A stretch of 64,000 nt of DNA from Paractinoplanes aksuensis (GCF_024137025.1 NZ_JAMYJR010000028.1:186001-250000); one strand, 5' to 3'; shown: positions 1 to 8,565, counted from the stretch's first letter. Notes: generated by a model not told the origin, from the sequence alone. Numbers and translations are program-made.

Positions 1-75
1 AAATCCAAGGTCAGCGGCACGGTACGGGGCACACTGCGCGCCGTCCGGGACATGAGCGCGGTGCTGGCCCGGTGA
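1..75 (+). CDS. C-terminal end of a probable family 2 glycosyltransferase (partial)
   Basis: Only the last 24 codons are in the window, ending in TGA at 73-75. The peptide contains SKVSGTVRGT followed by an Arg-rich helix, which resembles the C-terminal tail of actinobacterial dolichyl-phosphate mannose synthase-like GT2 enzymes. The stop overlaps the GTG of the next gene (GTGA), so the two are probably translationally coupled. The catalytic domain is not visible, so the family call rests on the tail and on the DUF2064 neighbour, with which such transferases often pair. Confidence 0.55.
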   Translation, partial: KSKVSGTVRGTLRAVRDMSAVLAR

Positions 76-707
76 GCGCGCAGATCGTGGTGCTGGCCAA
101 GACGCCGGTGCCGGGCCGGGTCAAGACTCGTCTCTGTCCACCGTGTACACCGCGGTCGGCGGCCCGGATCGCCGCGGCCGCGCTCGCCGACACCCTGGAC
201 GCCGTCGCCGCCACCCCGGCCGCGGCCCGGATCCTGGCCGTGGACGGGGATCTGGCCGCGCCGCCCGGGTGGGACCGGGTGTCCCAGCGCGGTGGCGCGC
301 TCGGGGAACGGCTGGCCCACGCGTACGCCGACACGGCGCGACCGGGCCGGGCCACGCTGCTGATCGGCATGGACACCCCGCAGGCCGGACCGGCCCGGCT
401 GGCCGAGGCCCTGACCCGGCTGGCCGGGGACGGGGTCGATGCGGTGCTCGGCCCGGCCCGGGACGGCGGGTGGTGGGCGCTGGGCCTGCGCGATCCCGTC
501 CACGCACGAGTGTTGCGGGACGTTCCGATGTCGACCTACCTGACGGGCGAGCTGACCCGGGCCGCGCTCGTGGATCGTGGTCTGCGGATCGTCACCCTGC
601 CCGTGCTGACCGACGTCGACACCGCCGCCGACGCGTACGCGGTGGCCGCGCTCTGCCCGGCCGGCAGCCGATTCGGCGCCGCTGTGGCCCTGGAGCTCAC
701 GGCATGA
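72..707 (+). CDS. DUF2064 / TIGR04282-type nucleotidyl- or glycosyltransferase-like protein
   Basis: A 211-residue protein with a GT-A/nucleotidyltransferase-like fold. The N-terminus VLAKTPVPGRVKTRL is the family signature (AKxPxPGxVKTRL). GMDTP near residue 100 and ARDGGWWALG near residue 137 are the other conserved blocks. Members sit beside family 2 glycosyltransferases and methyltransferases, as here, but the substrate is not established. The GTG start at 72 overlaps the upstream stop, and the TGA at 705-707 overlaps the next ATG. The protein is full length for the family. Confidence 0.85.
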   Translation: MSAQIVVLAKTPVPGRVKTRLCPPCTPRSAARIAAAALADTLDAVAATPAAARILAVDGDLAAPPGWDRVSQRGGALGERLAHAYADTARPGRATLLIGMDTPQAGPARLAEALTRLAGDGVDAVLGPARDGGWWALGLRDPVHARVLRDVPMSTYLTGELTRAALVDRGLRIVTLPVLTDVDTAADAYAVAALCPAGSRFGAAVALELTA

Positions 708-1345
708 CCGCCCTCGCGGTCTTCGACGCCGCCTTCGAACGCGCCGGCGCCGGATCGCCGGGCACTCTGACCGTCCACCACGACAGCGGGGCCGAGCACC
801 ACCTCGACGCGGCCGCCTGGTGCCGCGGCCGGCTGCCCGGCGACGACAGCCTGCTCGACCGCTGCCACGGTCCGGTCCTCGACATCGGCTGCGGGCCGGG
901 CCGGCTCACCTACGCCCTCAACCGGCGCGGCCATCCCGCGCTCGGCATCGACATCAGCGCCGCCGCCGTGCGCCTGGCCCGGGCCCGCGGCGCCACCGCT
1001 CTGCTGCGCGATGTCTTCGGCCCGCTGCCCGGTGAGGGCCGGTGGCGGCATCTGCTGCTGGCCGACGGCAACATCGGCATCGGCGGCGACCCGGTGCGGC
1101 TGCTGCGCCGCTGCCGCGAACTGCTCGGCCCCGGCGGCCGGGTGCACGTCGAACTGGCCCCGCCCGGCACCCGCAGCTGGTCGGGCCCGGCCCGGATCAC
1201 CGCCGGCGGGCCGGCTGCGGGTGAGCCGTTCCGATGGGCCGTGCTGGCCGTCAGTGATCTCTCCGTGCCGGCCGCCGCGGCCGGGTTGCGGGTCGCGCAC
1301 ACGTGGACGGAGGCGGGCCGATGGTTCGCGACGCTGGGCGGCTGA
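704..1345 (+). CDS. Class I SAM-dependent methyltransferase
   Basis: A 213-residue protein. VLDIGCGPGRLTYAL (around residues 58-72) is motif I of Rossmann-fold methyltransferases, and GIDISAAAVRLAR follows as the acidic-loop/motif II region. LLLADGNIGIGGD and the LGPGGRVHVEL strand fit later motifs. The ATG at 704 forms an ATGA overlap with the DUF2064 stop. The acceptor is not readable from sequence. Context suggests it modifies the same lipid- or sugar-linked product as its two upstream neighbours. Confidence 0.85.
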   Translation: MTALAVFDAAFERAGAGSPGTLTVHHDSGAEHHLDAAAWCRGRLPGDDSLLDRCHGPVLDIGCGPGRLTYALNRRGHPALGIDISAAAVRLARARGATALLRDVFGPLPGEGRWRHLLLADGNIGIGGDPVRLLRRCRELLGPGGRVHVELAPPGTRSWSGPARITAGGPAAGEPFRWAVLAVSDLSVPAAAAGLRVAHTWTEAGRWFATLGG

Positions 1346-2541
1346 TCCGGCACGTCCACAGCTGGATGAGCCGGCCGCTGCCGCCCCCGCCGGCCGCGCT
1401 GCGCCGGGGCCCGCTGCGGCGCGGCGCCTTCGACACCCGGGCCCGGTCGCCCCGGCTGACCAGCCTGCTCGGGGCCGCGCTGGGCGTCGCGTTCCTGATC
1501 TGCTTCGTGACCGGCCTGCTCAGCCATCTCATCCAGCACCCGCCGGCCTGGTTCGGCTGGCCGTCGCGGCCGGTCGGCCTCTACCGGGTCACCCAGGGCG
1601 TCCACGTGGCGACCGGCCTGGCCTCGGTGCCGCTGCTGGGCGCGAAGCTGTGGTCGGTCTACCCGAGGCTGTTCAGCTGGCCGCCGGTCCGCGACCCGGC
1701 CCACGCGATCGAGCGGGCGAGCATCGCCGCGCTGGTCGCCGCCGCCCTGTTCCAGCTGATCAGCGGCATCCTCAACATCGCCCGGTGGTACGAGCCGATG
1801 CCGTTCTTCTTCACCGCCGGCCACTACTGGTCGGCCTGGCTGGCCATCGGCGCCCTGCTGGCCCACATCGGCGTGCAGCTCCCGATCATCCGGACCGCGC
1901 TCACCCGGCCGTCCCCGGAGCACGCCCCGGCGGGCGCCCTCACCCGCCGCGGCCTGCTCGGCGCGGTCGGCGTCGCGGCCGGACTGATCACCGTGGCCAC
2001 CGCCGGGCAGACCGTGGCCCCGCTCGCGCCGGTCTCGGTGCTCGCGCCGCGCCGGCCCCGGACCGGGCCGCAGCAGCTGCCGGTGAACAAGACCGCGGGC
2101 GGGGCCGGCGTCCGCGACGCCATCTTCGACCCGGCCTACCGGCTCGCCCTGACCGGGCCCGGCCGCACCGAGAGCCTGAGCCTGGCCGACCTGGCCGCCT
2201 TGCCCCAGCACACCGTGGTGCTGCCGATCAGCTGCGTCGAGGGCTGGAGTGCCACGGCGACCTGGACCGGGGTGCGGCTGCGCGACCTGATCGCCCGGGC
2301 CGGCCTCGACCCCGAGGGCGCCGAGGCCTACGTCGAGTCGCTCGAGGCCCGGGGGCGCTACCGGGCCACGACCGTGCCGCCACCGCACGCCCGGGACCCG
2401 TACACGCTGCTCGCCCTGCGACTCGGCGGTCAGCCGCTGCACCCCGACCACGGCTATCCGGCCCGGCTGATCGCGCCCAACCGGCCGGGCGTGCTGCAGA
2501 CCAAGTGGGTCGGGCGGATCACCGTACGGAGGGCTTCGTGA
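1321..2541 (+). CDS. Membrane-anchored molybdopterin-dependent oxidoreductase (sulfite-oxidase-like fold)
   Basis: A 406-residue protein. The first ~230 residues hold several hydrophobic helices with histidines, resembling a cytochrome b561-like membrane anchor. The C-terminal ~170 residues match the oxidoreductase molybdopterin-binding domain. ISCVEGWSA supplies the expected cysteine ligand to molybdenum, and DPYTLLALRLGG plus PLHPDHGYPARLIAPNRPG are classic family blocks. I chose the ATG at 1321 over the GTG at 1303 because GGAGG lies about 8 bases upstream of it. The start lies inside the end of the methyltransferase gene. Electron donor and substrate are unknown. Confidence 0.85.
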   Translation: MVRDAGRLIRHVHSWMSRPLPPPPAALRRGPLRRGAFDTRARSPRLTSLLGAALGVAFLICFVTGLLSHLIQHPPAWFGWPSRPVGLYRVTQGVHVATGLASVPLLGAKLWSVYPRLFSWPPVRDPAHAIERASIAALVAAALFQLISGILNIARWYEPMPFFFTAGHYWSAWLAIGALLAHIGVQLPIIRTALTRPSPEHAPAGALTRRGLLGAVGVAAGLITVATAGQTVAPLAPVSVLAPRRPRTGPQQLPVNKTAGGAGVRDAIFDPAYRLALTGPGRTESLSLADLAALPQHTVVLPISCVEGWSATATWTGVRLRDLIARAGLDPEGAEAYVESLEARGRYRATTVPPPHARDPYTLLALRLGGQPLHPDHGYPARLIAPNRPGVLQTKWVGRITVRRAS

Positions 2542-2990
2542 CAACCGTGCGGCGGGTGCTGATCGGGGCCGGCGGGCTGGTCATGGCCTACGCGGTGATC
2601 GGCGCCCTCACCGACGCCGACCTCAAAGGCGGCGCCTACGTCTTCCTCGTCGCGGTGCTGGTGGCCCACGACGCCGTCCTGCTGCCGCTGACCCTCGCCG
2701 CCGGCGCGCTGATCGGCCGCTTCGTCCCCGTCCGGTCGCGCACCCCGGTTCGCGCGGCGCTGCTGATCGGCCTGGCCGTGACCGTGGTGGCGACTCCGCT
2801 GGTGCTGGGCCGGGGCCGGGTCGCCGACAACCCGTCGATCCTGCCCCTCGACTACGGGCGGGGACTGCTCGAGATCTACGCCGCCATCGGGCTCGGAACC
2901 GGCCTGGCCTGGGCTGTCCGGCGTATTCGGGCCCGGCCTACGGGTAGTCGACGTAGGCGAAGCGGAGGGAGTCGGGGGACCAGCTGTTGA
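2538..2990 (+). CDS. Small multi-spanning membrane protein
   Basis: A 150-residue protein with a GTG start overlapping the upstream stop (GTGA), so it is coupled to the molybdoenzyme. It has about four hydrophobic segments, near residues 6-20, 32-58, 72-93 and 112-128, and an Arg-rich C-terminus. No motif identifies a function. It may be an accessory subunit of the molybdopterin enzyme. Its last ~50 bases overlap the 3' end of the convergent TolB-like gene. Confidence 0.7.
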   Translation: MTTVRRVLIGAGGLVMAYAVIGALTDADLKGGAYVFLVAVLVAHDAVLLPLTLAAGALIGRFVPVRSRTPVRAALLIGLAVTVVATPLVLGRGRVADNPSILPLDYGRGLLEIYAAIGLGTGLAWAVRRIRARPTGSRRRRSGGSRGTSC

Positions 2991-3798
2991 CGTTGACGGT
3001 GCCCTGGCCGCCGTCGAGGGCGACGACCGTGCGCGGATTCCGCCAGTCGCCGCCCCGCACCAGCCGCAGCTCGACCGGAAGGTCGGCCGGGTGGCCCTGG
3101 GTGCCGGGCGGGTAGCTGAGGTAGAGCGCGTGCTCACCGTCCGGGGCGAAGTGCGGGAACCAGTTGACCCGTTCGTCGAAGGTCAGCTGTTCGACGTCGC
3201 TGCCGTCGGGCCGGATGCGGGCGATCTGGGCCTGCCCGGGGGAGAAGCGCTCGGTGTTGAAATAGATCCAGCCGCCGTCGGGCGAGTATTCCGGGCCGTC
3301 GTCGATGCCGCCGGGCGCGGTGAGCGGGCTGCCGCCGGTTCCATCGACGCCGATCGTGCGAAGGCTGGCGGTCGACCAGTCGTCCGGCTCGACGCCGACA
3401 TAGGCCAGGGTGGCGCCGTCGGGGCTGACACCGTGCAGGAAGTGCCGGTGGTCGGCGTGGGTCACCCGGCGCCCCGGACCGCCGCTGAGCGAAGCCGCGT
3501 AGATGTGCCCGTCGTTGGCCGACATATAGATGGTGTTGCCCTTCGGGGCCGGCACGTGGTCGTTGTTCAGTTCGGGCACGCCCTCGAGCGGGATCGGGCG
3601 CGGTGGCTCGGACCCGTCGGCCGGCATGCTCCACAGCAGGCCGTCGCCGTTGAGGATCAGCTGGCCGTCGGCGGTCCAGTTGGGCGCCTCGAACAGGATC
3701 GTCGGGCTGCTGTGCACCACCGTGCCGGCGCCGGTGGCGACGTCGTGGACGTGGATGCGGCAGGACTGACCGTCGGCCAGCTTGCGGGCGTACGCCAT
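2938..3798 (-). CDS. TolB-like beta-propeller protein
   Basis: A 286-residue protein made of WD40-like/TolB propeller repeats. Examples are APNWTADGQLIL, GVSPDGATLAYVG, EYSPDGGWIYFNT, HFAPDGEHALYLS and SWSPDSLRFAYVD. I placed the start at the ATG at 3796-3798, preceded by GGGAGA; the open frame continues upstream but that part does not look like propeller sequence. No signal peptide is visible, so a cytoplasmic location is more likely than a Tol-Pal role. Related proteins in actinomycetes are annotated as components of the Tol biopolymer system without proven function. Confidence 0.8.
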   Translation of the reverse strand: MAYARKLADGQSCRIHVHDVATGAGTVVHSSPTILFEAPNWTADGQLILNGDGLLWSMPADGSEPPRPIPLEGVPELNNDHVPAPKGNTIYMSANDGHIYAASLSGGPGRRVTHADHRHFLHGVSPDGATLAYVGVEPDDWSTASLRTIGVDGTGGSPLTAPGGIDDGPEYSPDGGWIYFNTERFSPGQAQIARIRPDGSDVEQLTFDERVNWFPHFAPDGEHALYLSYPPGTQGHPADLPVELRLVRGGDWRNPRTVVALDGGQGTVNVNSWSPDSLRFAYVDYP

Positions 3799-4280
3799 CG
3801 GAGTTCTCCCAGCAGTCGGCGACCCCAAGAACCACATGATCCTCGCGCAGATCGAACAGAGGCGCCACAGCGGGCCCTTTACCCGACCAATTGTCAGAGG
3901 TATTGGCATTCGGTGCTTGCGCATCCTCGATCCATATAGAAGCATGTCAGTGGCACATCGTTCGAGCCTTGCTGTGGCGGCGGCTTGCGATACCCACAAG
4001 GACTGAAAACTGAATGCCCGGATGACTCGATGGCCTGGTCGGAGGCCATAAGCGCATCACTGTAACGACAGTTAATTGAACGTTCGTGCACACCGCGCAC
4101 CGCTATTCATGCGAATGTGCGCACTCCCTGGTGTGCCCACCCAGCGTTTCCCGAGAATGGCCATGAGGCTGTCGATGCGTCCTGGCCGCGCGGGCGACGG
4201 GATGCTCCACGGCCGCCACTGTGGAGCATCCCGTCCCGCCGGGATCCGCCGTCGAACCGAGCGGACCAGGGACCACCTCT
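3799..4280. other. Long intergenic region with small inverted repeats
   Basis: This 480-bp stretch is clearly lower in GC than its surroundings and I see no convincing gene; a 68-codon open frame inside it has no coding character. It holds small dyads at 4030-4036/4043-4049 (ATGGCCT...AGGCCAT) and 4059-4063/4068-4072 (ACTGT...ACAGT), plus the larger hairpin at 4196-4235. It separates divergent propeller genes and probably carries their promoters. Confidence 0.5.
4196..4235. repeat. 15-bp perfect inverted repeat with a 10-nt loop
   Basis: The arms GACGGGATGCTCCAC (4196-4210) and GTGGAGCATCCCGTC (4221-4235) are exact reverse complements separated by ten bases. In RNA this is a very stable hairpin. 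No T-run follows, so it is not a classical intrinsic terminator. It lies 45 bases upstream of the chosen WD40-gene start and could act on that leader or as an operator. Confidence 0.8.
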
Positions 4281-5144
4281 GTGAGAACTTCTCCCTATGG
4301 GGCTATAGCGTTCCGCCCCGATGCGCGCCGGCTCACGGTCAGCGCGCCCAACGGCGAGCTGACGCTGTGGGACACGGCCGATCCGGCCCGCCCCCAGCCG
4401 GCCGGGCGGCTGCGCCTGGGCCGGGGCATCGTGGCCGCGGCCTGGAGCCCGGCCGCGACCGACATGCTGGCCACGGCGTCGGCCGACGGCTCGGGCGCGC
4501 TCTGGCGGCTGCGGGACGACCGTCCGCCCGAGGGCGTCGCGCGCTGGGCCGCCCTGCCCGACCGGCCCCGGCACGTCGGCTGGGTGGCCGGCGGGGCCTG
4601 GGTGTTCAGCATGACCGGCTCCGGCCGCACCTCGGTCTGGGACGTCGGCAGCGGCGCCTGCGTGGGCCGGGCCGAACTGACCGGCGGGCGGCCGGTGGTG
4701 GGCGCGCACTACCGCGGCAGCGAGGTCGTCGCGGTCACCGACAGCGGCTGGGCCCGGCTCTGGCGGCCCGGCCGGCGTCCGGGCGAGTGGGTGAAGCTGA
4801 CCGACAAGCCGGTCAGTGCCTGCACCTGGTCGAGCACGCTGCTGGTGGTGGCCGGCCCGGACGGTCAGGCGACCTGCTTCGACGCCGAGTTCCGCCCGGC
4901 CCACCGCCTGCGCGTGGCCCGGGACCGCCCGCGCGCGCTGGCCTGCGCCGACGACGGCCGCCTGGTCGCCTCGTTCGGCGACGACCAGGCAGTGGCGCTC
5001 GACCGCGACGGCTCCGTGCGCTGGGTGACCTCACTGCGGGCCCGGTCCCTGCAGATCGCCGGCGATCTCGTCGCCACGAGCGGCGGCCTGCTCCGCCCGA
5101 CCCTGCTCACGCTGGCCGACGGCAAGGAGCCGCTAGCTCCTTAG
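4281..5144 (+). CDS. WD40-like repeat protein of unknown function
   Basis: About 287 residues with several WD-type blades, for example GELTLWDTADPAR, GSGALWRLRDD, RTSVWDVGSG and GWARLWRPGR. The later blades are degenerate. I chose the GTG at 4281 because an AGGGA motif precedes it and the first blade begins immediately after. A GTG at 4221 is also in frame but lies inside the 4221-4235 hairpin arm. There is no signal peptide or enzyme domain. The 3' end overlaps the convergent EAL remnant by 12 bases. Confidence 0.7.
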   Translation: MRTSPYGAIAFRPDARRLTVSAPNGELTLWDTADPARPQPAGRLRLGRGIVAAAWSPAATDMLATASADGSGALWRLRDDRPPEGVARWAALPDRPRHVGWVAGGAWVFSMTGSGRTSVWDVGSGACVGRAELTGGRPVVGAHYRGSEVVAVTDSGWARLWRPGRRPGEWVKLTDKPVSACTWSSTLLVVAGPDGQATCFDAEFRPAHRLRVARDRPRALACADDGRLVASFGDDQAVALDRDGSVRWVTSLRARSLQIAGDLVATSGGLLRPTLLTLADGKEPLAP

Positions 5145-5651
5145 GGCCGGTTCGACGCCGATGCGGTCGGCCGGCATCGGGCGGGCGAAATAGAAGCCCT
5201 GGGCCCGCCGGTAGCCCATGGCCGTCAGCAGTTCGGCCTGCTCGATCGTCTCGACACCCTCGGCAACTGTCTCGACATTCATGGCCTGAGCGAGTTGCAG
5301 CACGGCGCGGGCGATGGCGTCGCGGCCCGGCACGGGGACGAACGAGCGGTCGAGCTTGATCTGGTCGACCGGGCAGTCGACCAGCAGGCTCAGCGTCGAT
5401 GCCCCGGTGCCGAAGTCGTCGAGCGCGATCCGGACCCCCAGCGCCCGCACCGCGGCCAGGTTGGAGCCGATGGTGGGCCCGGACGCGGCGAACGTGGTCG
5501 ACCCGGCCCAGACCGGCACCACGACCAGGTGGAGGGCGAACAGCACCCCGGCGGCCAGGACGGTGGACATGTTCAGGGCCGGCGTGACCTTCTCGCCCCG
5601 GGTCATGGGCCGCATCGGCAGCAGCAGCACCGCGCCGACCATGAAGAACAT
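5133..5651 (-). pseudogene. Internally deleted sensor/EAL-domain protein remnant
   Basis: The 172-residue frame joins two pieces of what was a larger c-di-GMP protein. Residues 1 to ~50 are hydrophobic and look like the N-terminal membrane sensor of GGDEF/EAL proteins. From about residue 65 the sequence is the C-terminal half of an EAL phosphodiesterase (LDDFGTGAST, QIKLDRSFV, VAEGVETIEQ, GFYFARPMP). The GGDEF domain and the first half of EAL, including the E-A-L motif itself, are missing. An in-frame deletion is the simplest explanation. It is unlikely to be catalytically active, though a truncated membrane-tethered product could still be made. Confidence 0.75.
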
Positions 5652-5714
5652 CGACTACTCATCGGCCGCGGAACGGCCGACTTTAGCCGCGCGGGCCGGG
5701 TGGTCGGCGCTACC

Positions 5715-5874
5715 GTGAACAAACGTTTGTATCGGGTGTGTGAACGCTTGTGAACTCTTCTGACGCTGGTAATCGGCTGTTCGGGCGAGTCTCCGGCCCA
5801 AGTGTTGCGGTCTTGCTGTGAACAACAGGCAGGCTCTTGTTCACTCTCACGTTATCCGGTAGAACTCCGTTCAC
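5715..5874. promoter_or_regulatory. Cluster of six GTGAAC/GTTCAC sites upstream of the HyuAB operon
   Basis: GTGAAC occurs at 5715, 5740, 5750 and 5818, and its reverse complement GTTCAC at 5839 and 5869. The site at 5715 is fused to a 12-bp palindrome, ACAAACGTTTGT (5719-5730). Sites 5818 and 5839 form an 8-bp inverted repeat (GTGAACAA...TTGTTCAC) with an 11-bp spacer. The cluster occupies the 267-bp gap between the EAL remnant and the transporter lipoprotein gene. It looks like a multi-site operator. GTTCAC is also the core of actinobacterial PhoP boxes, but those repeat every 11 bp and these do not. Confidence 0.5.
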
Positions 5875-5918
5875 GGCCTGTTGGGCCGGCCAGCCGTTCG
5901 GCTCTAGGAGGACCACTC

Positions 5919-7550
5919 ATGGCTCCGCCAAACATTTCTCGTCGCGGCCTGCTTCAGCTCGGTGGCAGCGTGGCGCTTCTGATGACGACCGGCGCCTGCG
6001 CCGCCGGCAGCAAGGACAACCCGGAGTCCAAGGCCTCGGGCGGCCCGGCCGCGAGCACCCTGCGGATCGCCGTCTCGAGCTACCTGTCGAGCTGGGACCA
6101 GGACTTCGTGGGCTTCGACCTGACCGCGTTGATGCTGTTCAAGAACGTGTACCCATACATGATCGACTATGGCGTGACCAAGGCCGGGGACAGCGAGATC
6201 CTCGACACCGCGAACATCACGCCCACCTTCGCCGAGTCGTTCGAGCCGGACAGCACCCAGAAGATCTGGACGCTCAAGCTGCGTCAGGGCGTCAAGTTCG
6301 CCAGCGGCAACGAGATGAAGGCGGCCGACGTCAAGTGGTCCAAGGACCGCGCGTTCGCGGCCCAGGCCAACGTGGCCGGCATCTACCGCACCATCGGCCT
6401 GACCAAGGCCGAGCAGGTCATCGTCAAGGACGACTACACGGTCGAGTTCCACCAGGAGTTCCCGAGCGCCCTGACCAAGCAGATCCAGGCCATCTCGCTC
6501 TACGTCTTCGACTCGGTCGAGGCCAAGAAGCACGCCACCGACGCCGACCCGTGGGCCAAGGAATGGTTCGCCAAGAACGCGCCCACCGGCGGCTACTTCA
6601 ACGTCAGCAAGGCCACCCAGGGCCAGGAGATCGAGCTGACCGCCAACACCGGCTACCCGGGCACCGACGGGGCCAAGACCCCGACCATCCGGCTCTCGGT
6701 CGTGCCGGCCGCGGCCAACCAGCGGCTGCAGCTGCAGGCGGGCGACATCGACATCGCCCTCGGCATCACCGGCCAGGACCTGCAGGACCTGAAGAAGGTC
6801 GAGGGGGTCAAGGTGCTCTCGGCGGCCAGCAACAACCAGGTCGCGATCCAGATGTCGGTCACCACGGCGCCGTTCGACGACGTGAACGTCCGTAAGGCCC
6901 TGGCTTACGCGGTGCCCTACGAGCAGATCATCAAGAACGTGTACGGGGGCGACGCGCGGCCCACCAAGAGCCTGGTGCCGCTGGACATGCCCGGCTACGC
7001 CGAGACCGGCTACCCGTTCACGTACGACATCGAGAAGGCCAAGCAGGCCCTCGCGGCGTCGGGCAAGACCAGCATCAGCTCGGAGCTGGTGTTCGCCTCC
7101 GACAGCGACGAGCAGCAGAAGATCGCCGTGCAGGTGCAGGCCGAGGCGGCCAAGGCCGGGATCACCCTCAAGCTGACCCCGCTCGACCCGGCCACACTGG
7201 GCGAGCGCCGGGGCCAGAAGAGCATCCCGCTGCAGATCACCACCGGTCAGCTCTGGGTCAACGACGTCGAGTACATGCTGGCCACCAGCTTCGTCAAGGG
7301 CGCCGCCCTGAACTACTCGAACTACACCAACCCCGAGATCGAAGAGATCTACACCAAGTCGCACACCACCGTCGACGACGCCGCCCGCCAGCAGCTGTGG
7401 GCCCAGGTGCAGACCATCCTGGCCGCCGACGTGCCCTGGGTGATCATCTGTCAACCCAACTTCAACCTTCCCGTACGCGAGAAGGTCGCGGGCTGGGTGC
7501 AGCCGATGGACGGCCTCGCGCGTCTCCGTTACCTGAGCGCATCGGCCTGA
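5919..7550 (+). CDS. ABC importer substrate-binding lipoprotein (SBP family 5)
   Basis: A 543-residue protein with a twin-arginine-like start (SRRGLLQLGG) and a lipobox ending TTGAC, so it is a lipoprotein displayed on the outer face of the membrane. The body is an extracellular solute-binding family 5 (DppA/OppA) domain, with SFEPDSTQKIWTLKLRQGVKF and DVNVRKALAYAVPYEQI as typical blocks. The ATG at 5919 follows TAGGAGG. It is the first gene of a co-directional run. Because catabolic genes follow, the ligand is probably the operon's substrate rather than generic peptides. Confidence 0.92.
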   Translation: MAPPNISRRGLLQLGGSVALLMTTGACAAGSKDNPESKASGGPAASTLRIAVSSYLSSWDQDFVGFDLTALMLFKNVYPYMIDYGVTKAGDSEILDTANITPTFAESFEPDSTQKIWTLKLRQGVKFASGNEMKAADVKWSKDRAFAAQANVAGIYRTIGLTKAEQVIVKDDYTVEFHQEFPSALTKQIQAISLYVFDSVEAKKHATDADPWAKEWFAKNAPTGGYFNVSKATQGQEIELTANTGYPGTDGAKTPTIRLSVVPAAANQRLQLQAGDIDIALGITGQDLQDLKKVEGVKVLSAASNNQVAIQMSVTTAPFDDVNVRKALAYAVPYEQIIKNVYGGDARPTKSLVPLDMPGYAETGYPFTYDIEKAKQALAASGKTSISSELVFASDSDEQQKIAVQVQAEAAKAGITLKLTPLDPATLGERRGQKSIPLQITTGQLWVNDVEYMLATSFVKGAALNYSNYTNPEIEEIYTKSHTTVDDAARQQLWAQVQTILAADVPWVIICQPNFNLPVREKVAGWVQPMDGLARLRYLSASA

Positions 7551-7554
7551 TCCC

Positions 7555-8565
7555 GTGCGAATTCTGCGTTTCGTCGGTCGCCGGCTGCTCCAGCTGATCC
7601 CGGTTCTGCTCGGGGTGGTCGTGCTGACCTTCCTGCTGGTGCGCGTGCTGCCCGGTGACCCGATCCGCAGCATCCTCGGGCCCAACGCGACCGAGGCCGA
7701 TGCGGACGCCGCGCGCGCCCGCTTCGGCCTCGATCAGCCCATCTGGAAACAGTTCCTGGACTATCTGGGCGGGCTCGTCACCGGTGACTTCGGCACCTCG
7801 ATCCAGAGCGGCGCCTCGGTCACCGGCGAGATGGCGCTGCGCCTCGGGCCCACCCTGGAACTGGTGTTCATCGCGGTGTCGATCGCCATCGTGCTGGCCA
7901 TCTGGCTCGGCATCTGGTCGGCACGGCGGGCCGACACCGTCGGCGATCATTCCGTACGGATCTTCGCCCTGTTCGGCAACTCGATACCCGAGTTCTGGCT
8001 GGGCCTGGTGCTGATCCTGGTCGGCTATGCCGCCCTGGGCTGGTTCCCGGCGCCCAGCGGCCGCGTCGACCCCGACACCAACCTCACCCCGCTGACCGGG
8101 GCCGACCTGATCGACGCGCTGATCACCGGCAATGGGCCGGCCATCAGCTCGTCGGCCGCGCACCTCGTGCTGCCGGTGCTGACCCTGGTCATCGGCGTGC
8201 TGGCGCCCCTGCTGCGCAGCGTCCGGGCCTCGGCCCTGGAAGTGCTGCGATCCGAGGCGTACGCCGCGGCCGCCGCCCACGGCCTGCCGGAGCGCACGCT
8301 GCTGCGCGGCTACCTGCGGCGGGCCACCCTCGTCCGGTTGCCGTCGCTGGCCGCGCTGGTCTTCGGCACCGCGCTCGGCTCGACGGTCCTGGTCGAGTAC
8401 GTCTACTCGTGGCAGGGCTTCGGCCAGTGGGCGCTGCGCGGGCTGCTCTACCGCGACTACCCGGTCGTGCAGGCGTCCGTGCTGATCATCGCCTTCGCCT
8501 ACGTGCTGGTCTTCCTCATCGCCGACGTCGTGCACGCCTGGCTCGACCCGAGGGTGAAAATCTGA
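7555..8565 (+). CDS. ABC transporter permease, DppB type
   Basis: A 336-residue inner-membrane permease with a GTG start four bases after the binding-protein stop. The N-terminus (RFVGRRLLQLIPVLLGV) and the segment LLVRVLPGDPIRSILGPNAT are hallmarks of the DppB/OppB family. EAYAAAAAHGLPERTLLRGYLRRA contains the EAA loop that docks on the ATPase. About six membrane spans are expected. It overlaps the next permease by one base (TGATG). Confidence 0.93.
   Translation: MRILRFVGRRLLQLIPVLLGVVVLTFLLVRVLPGDPIRSILGPNATEADADAARARFGLDQPIWKQFLDYLGGLVTGDFGTSIQSGASVTGEMALRLGPTLELVFIAVSIAIVLAIWLGIWSARRADTVGDHSVRIFALFGNSIPEFWLGLVLILVGYAALGWFPAPSGRVDPDTNLTPLTGADLIDALITGNGPAISSSAAHLVLPVLTLVIGVLAPLLRSVRASALEVLRSEAYAAAAAHGLPERTLLRGYLRRATLVRLPSLAALVFGTALGSTVLVEYVYSWQGFGQWALRGLLYRDYPVVQASVLIIAFAYVLVFLIADVVHAWLDPRVKI

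Noticed and set aside
3894..4100. 68-codon minus-strand frame in the low-GC intergenic region
   Set aside because: No RBS, no homology and no third-position GC bias; considered chance.
5904..7685. 593-codon minus-strand frame across the transporter lipoprotein gene
   Set aside because: The plus strand has an RBS, a lipobox and solute-binding motifs. The minus frame has only low-complexity composition.
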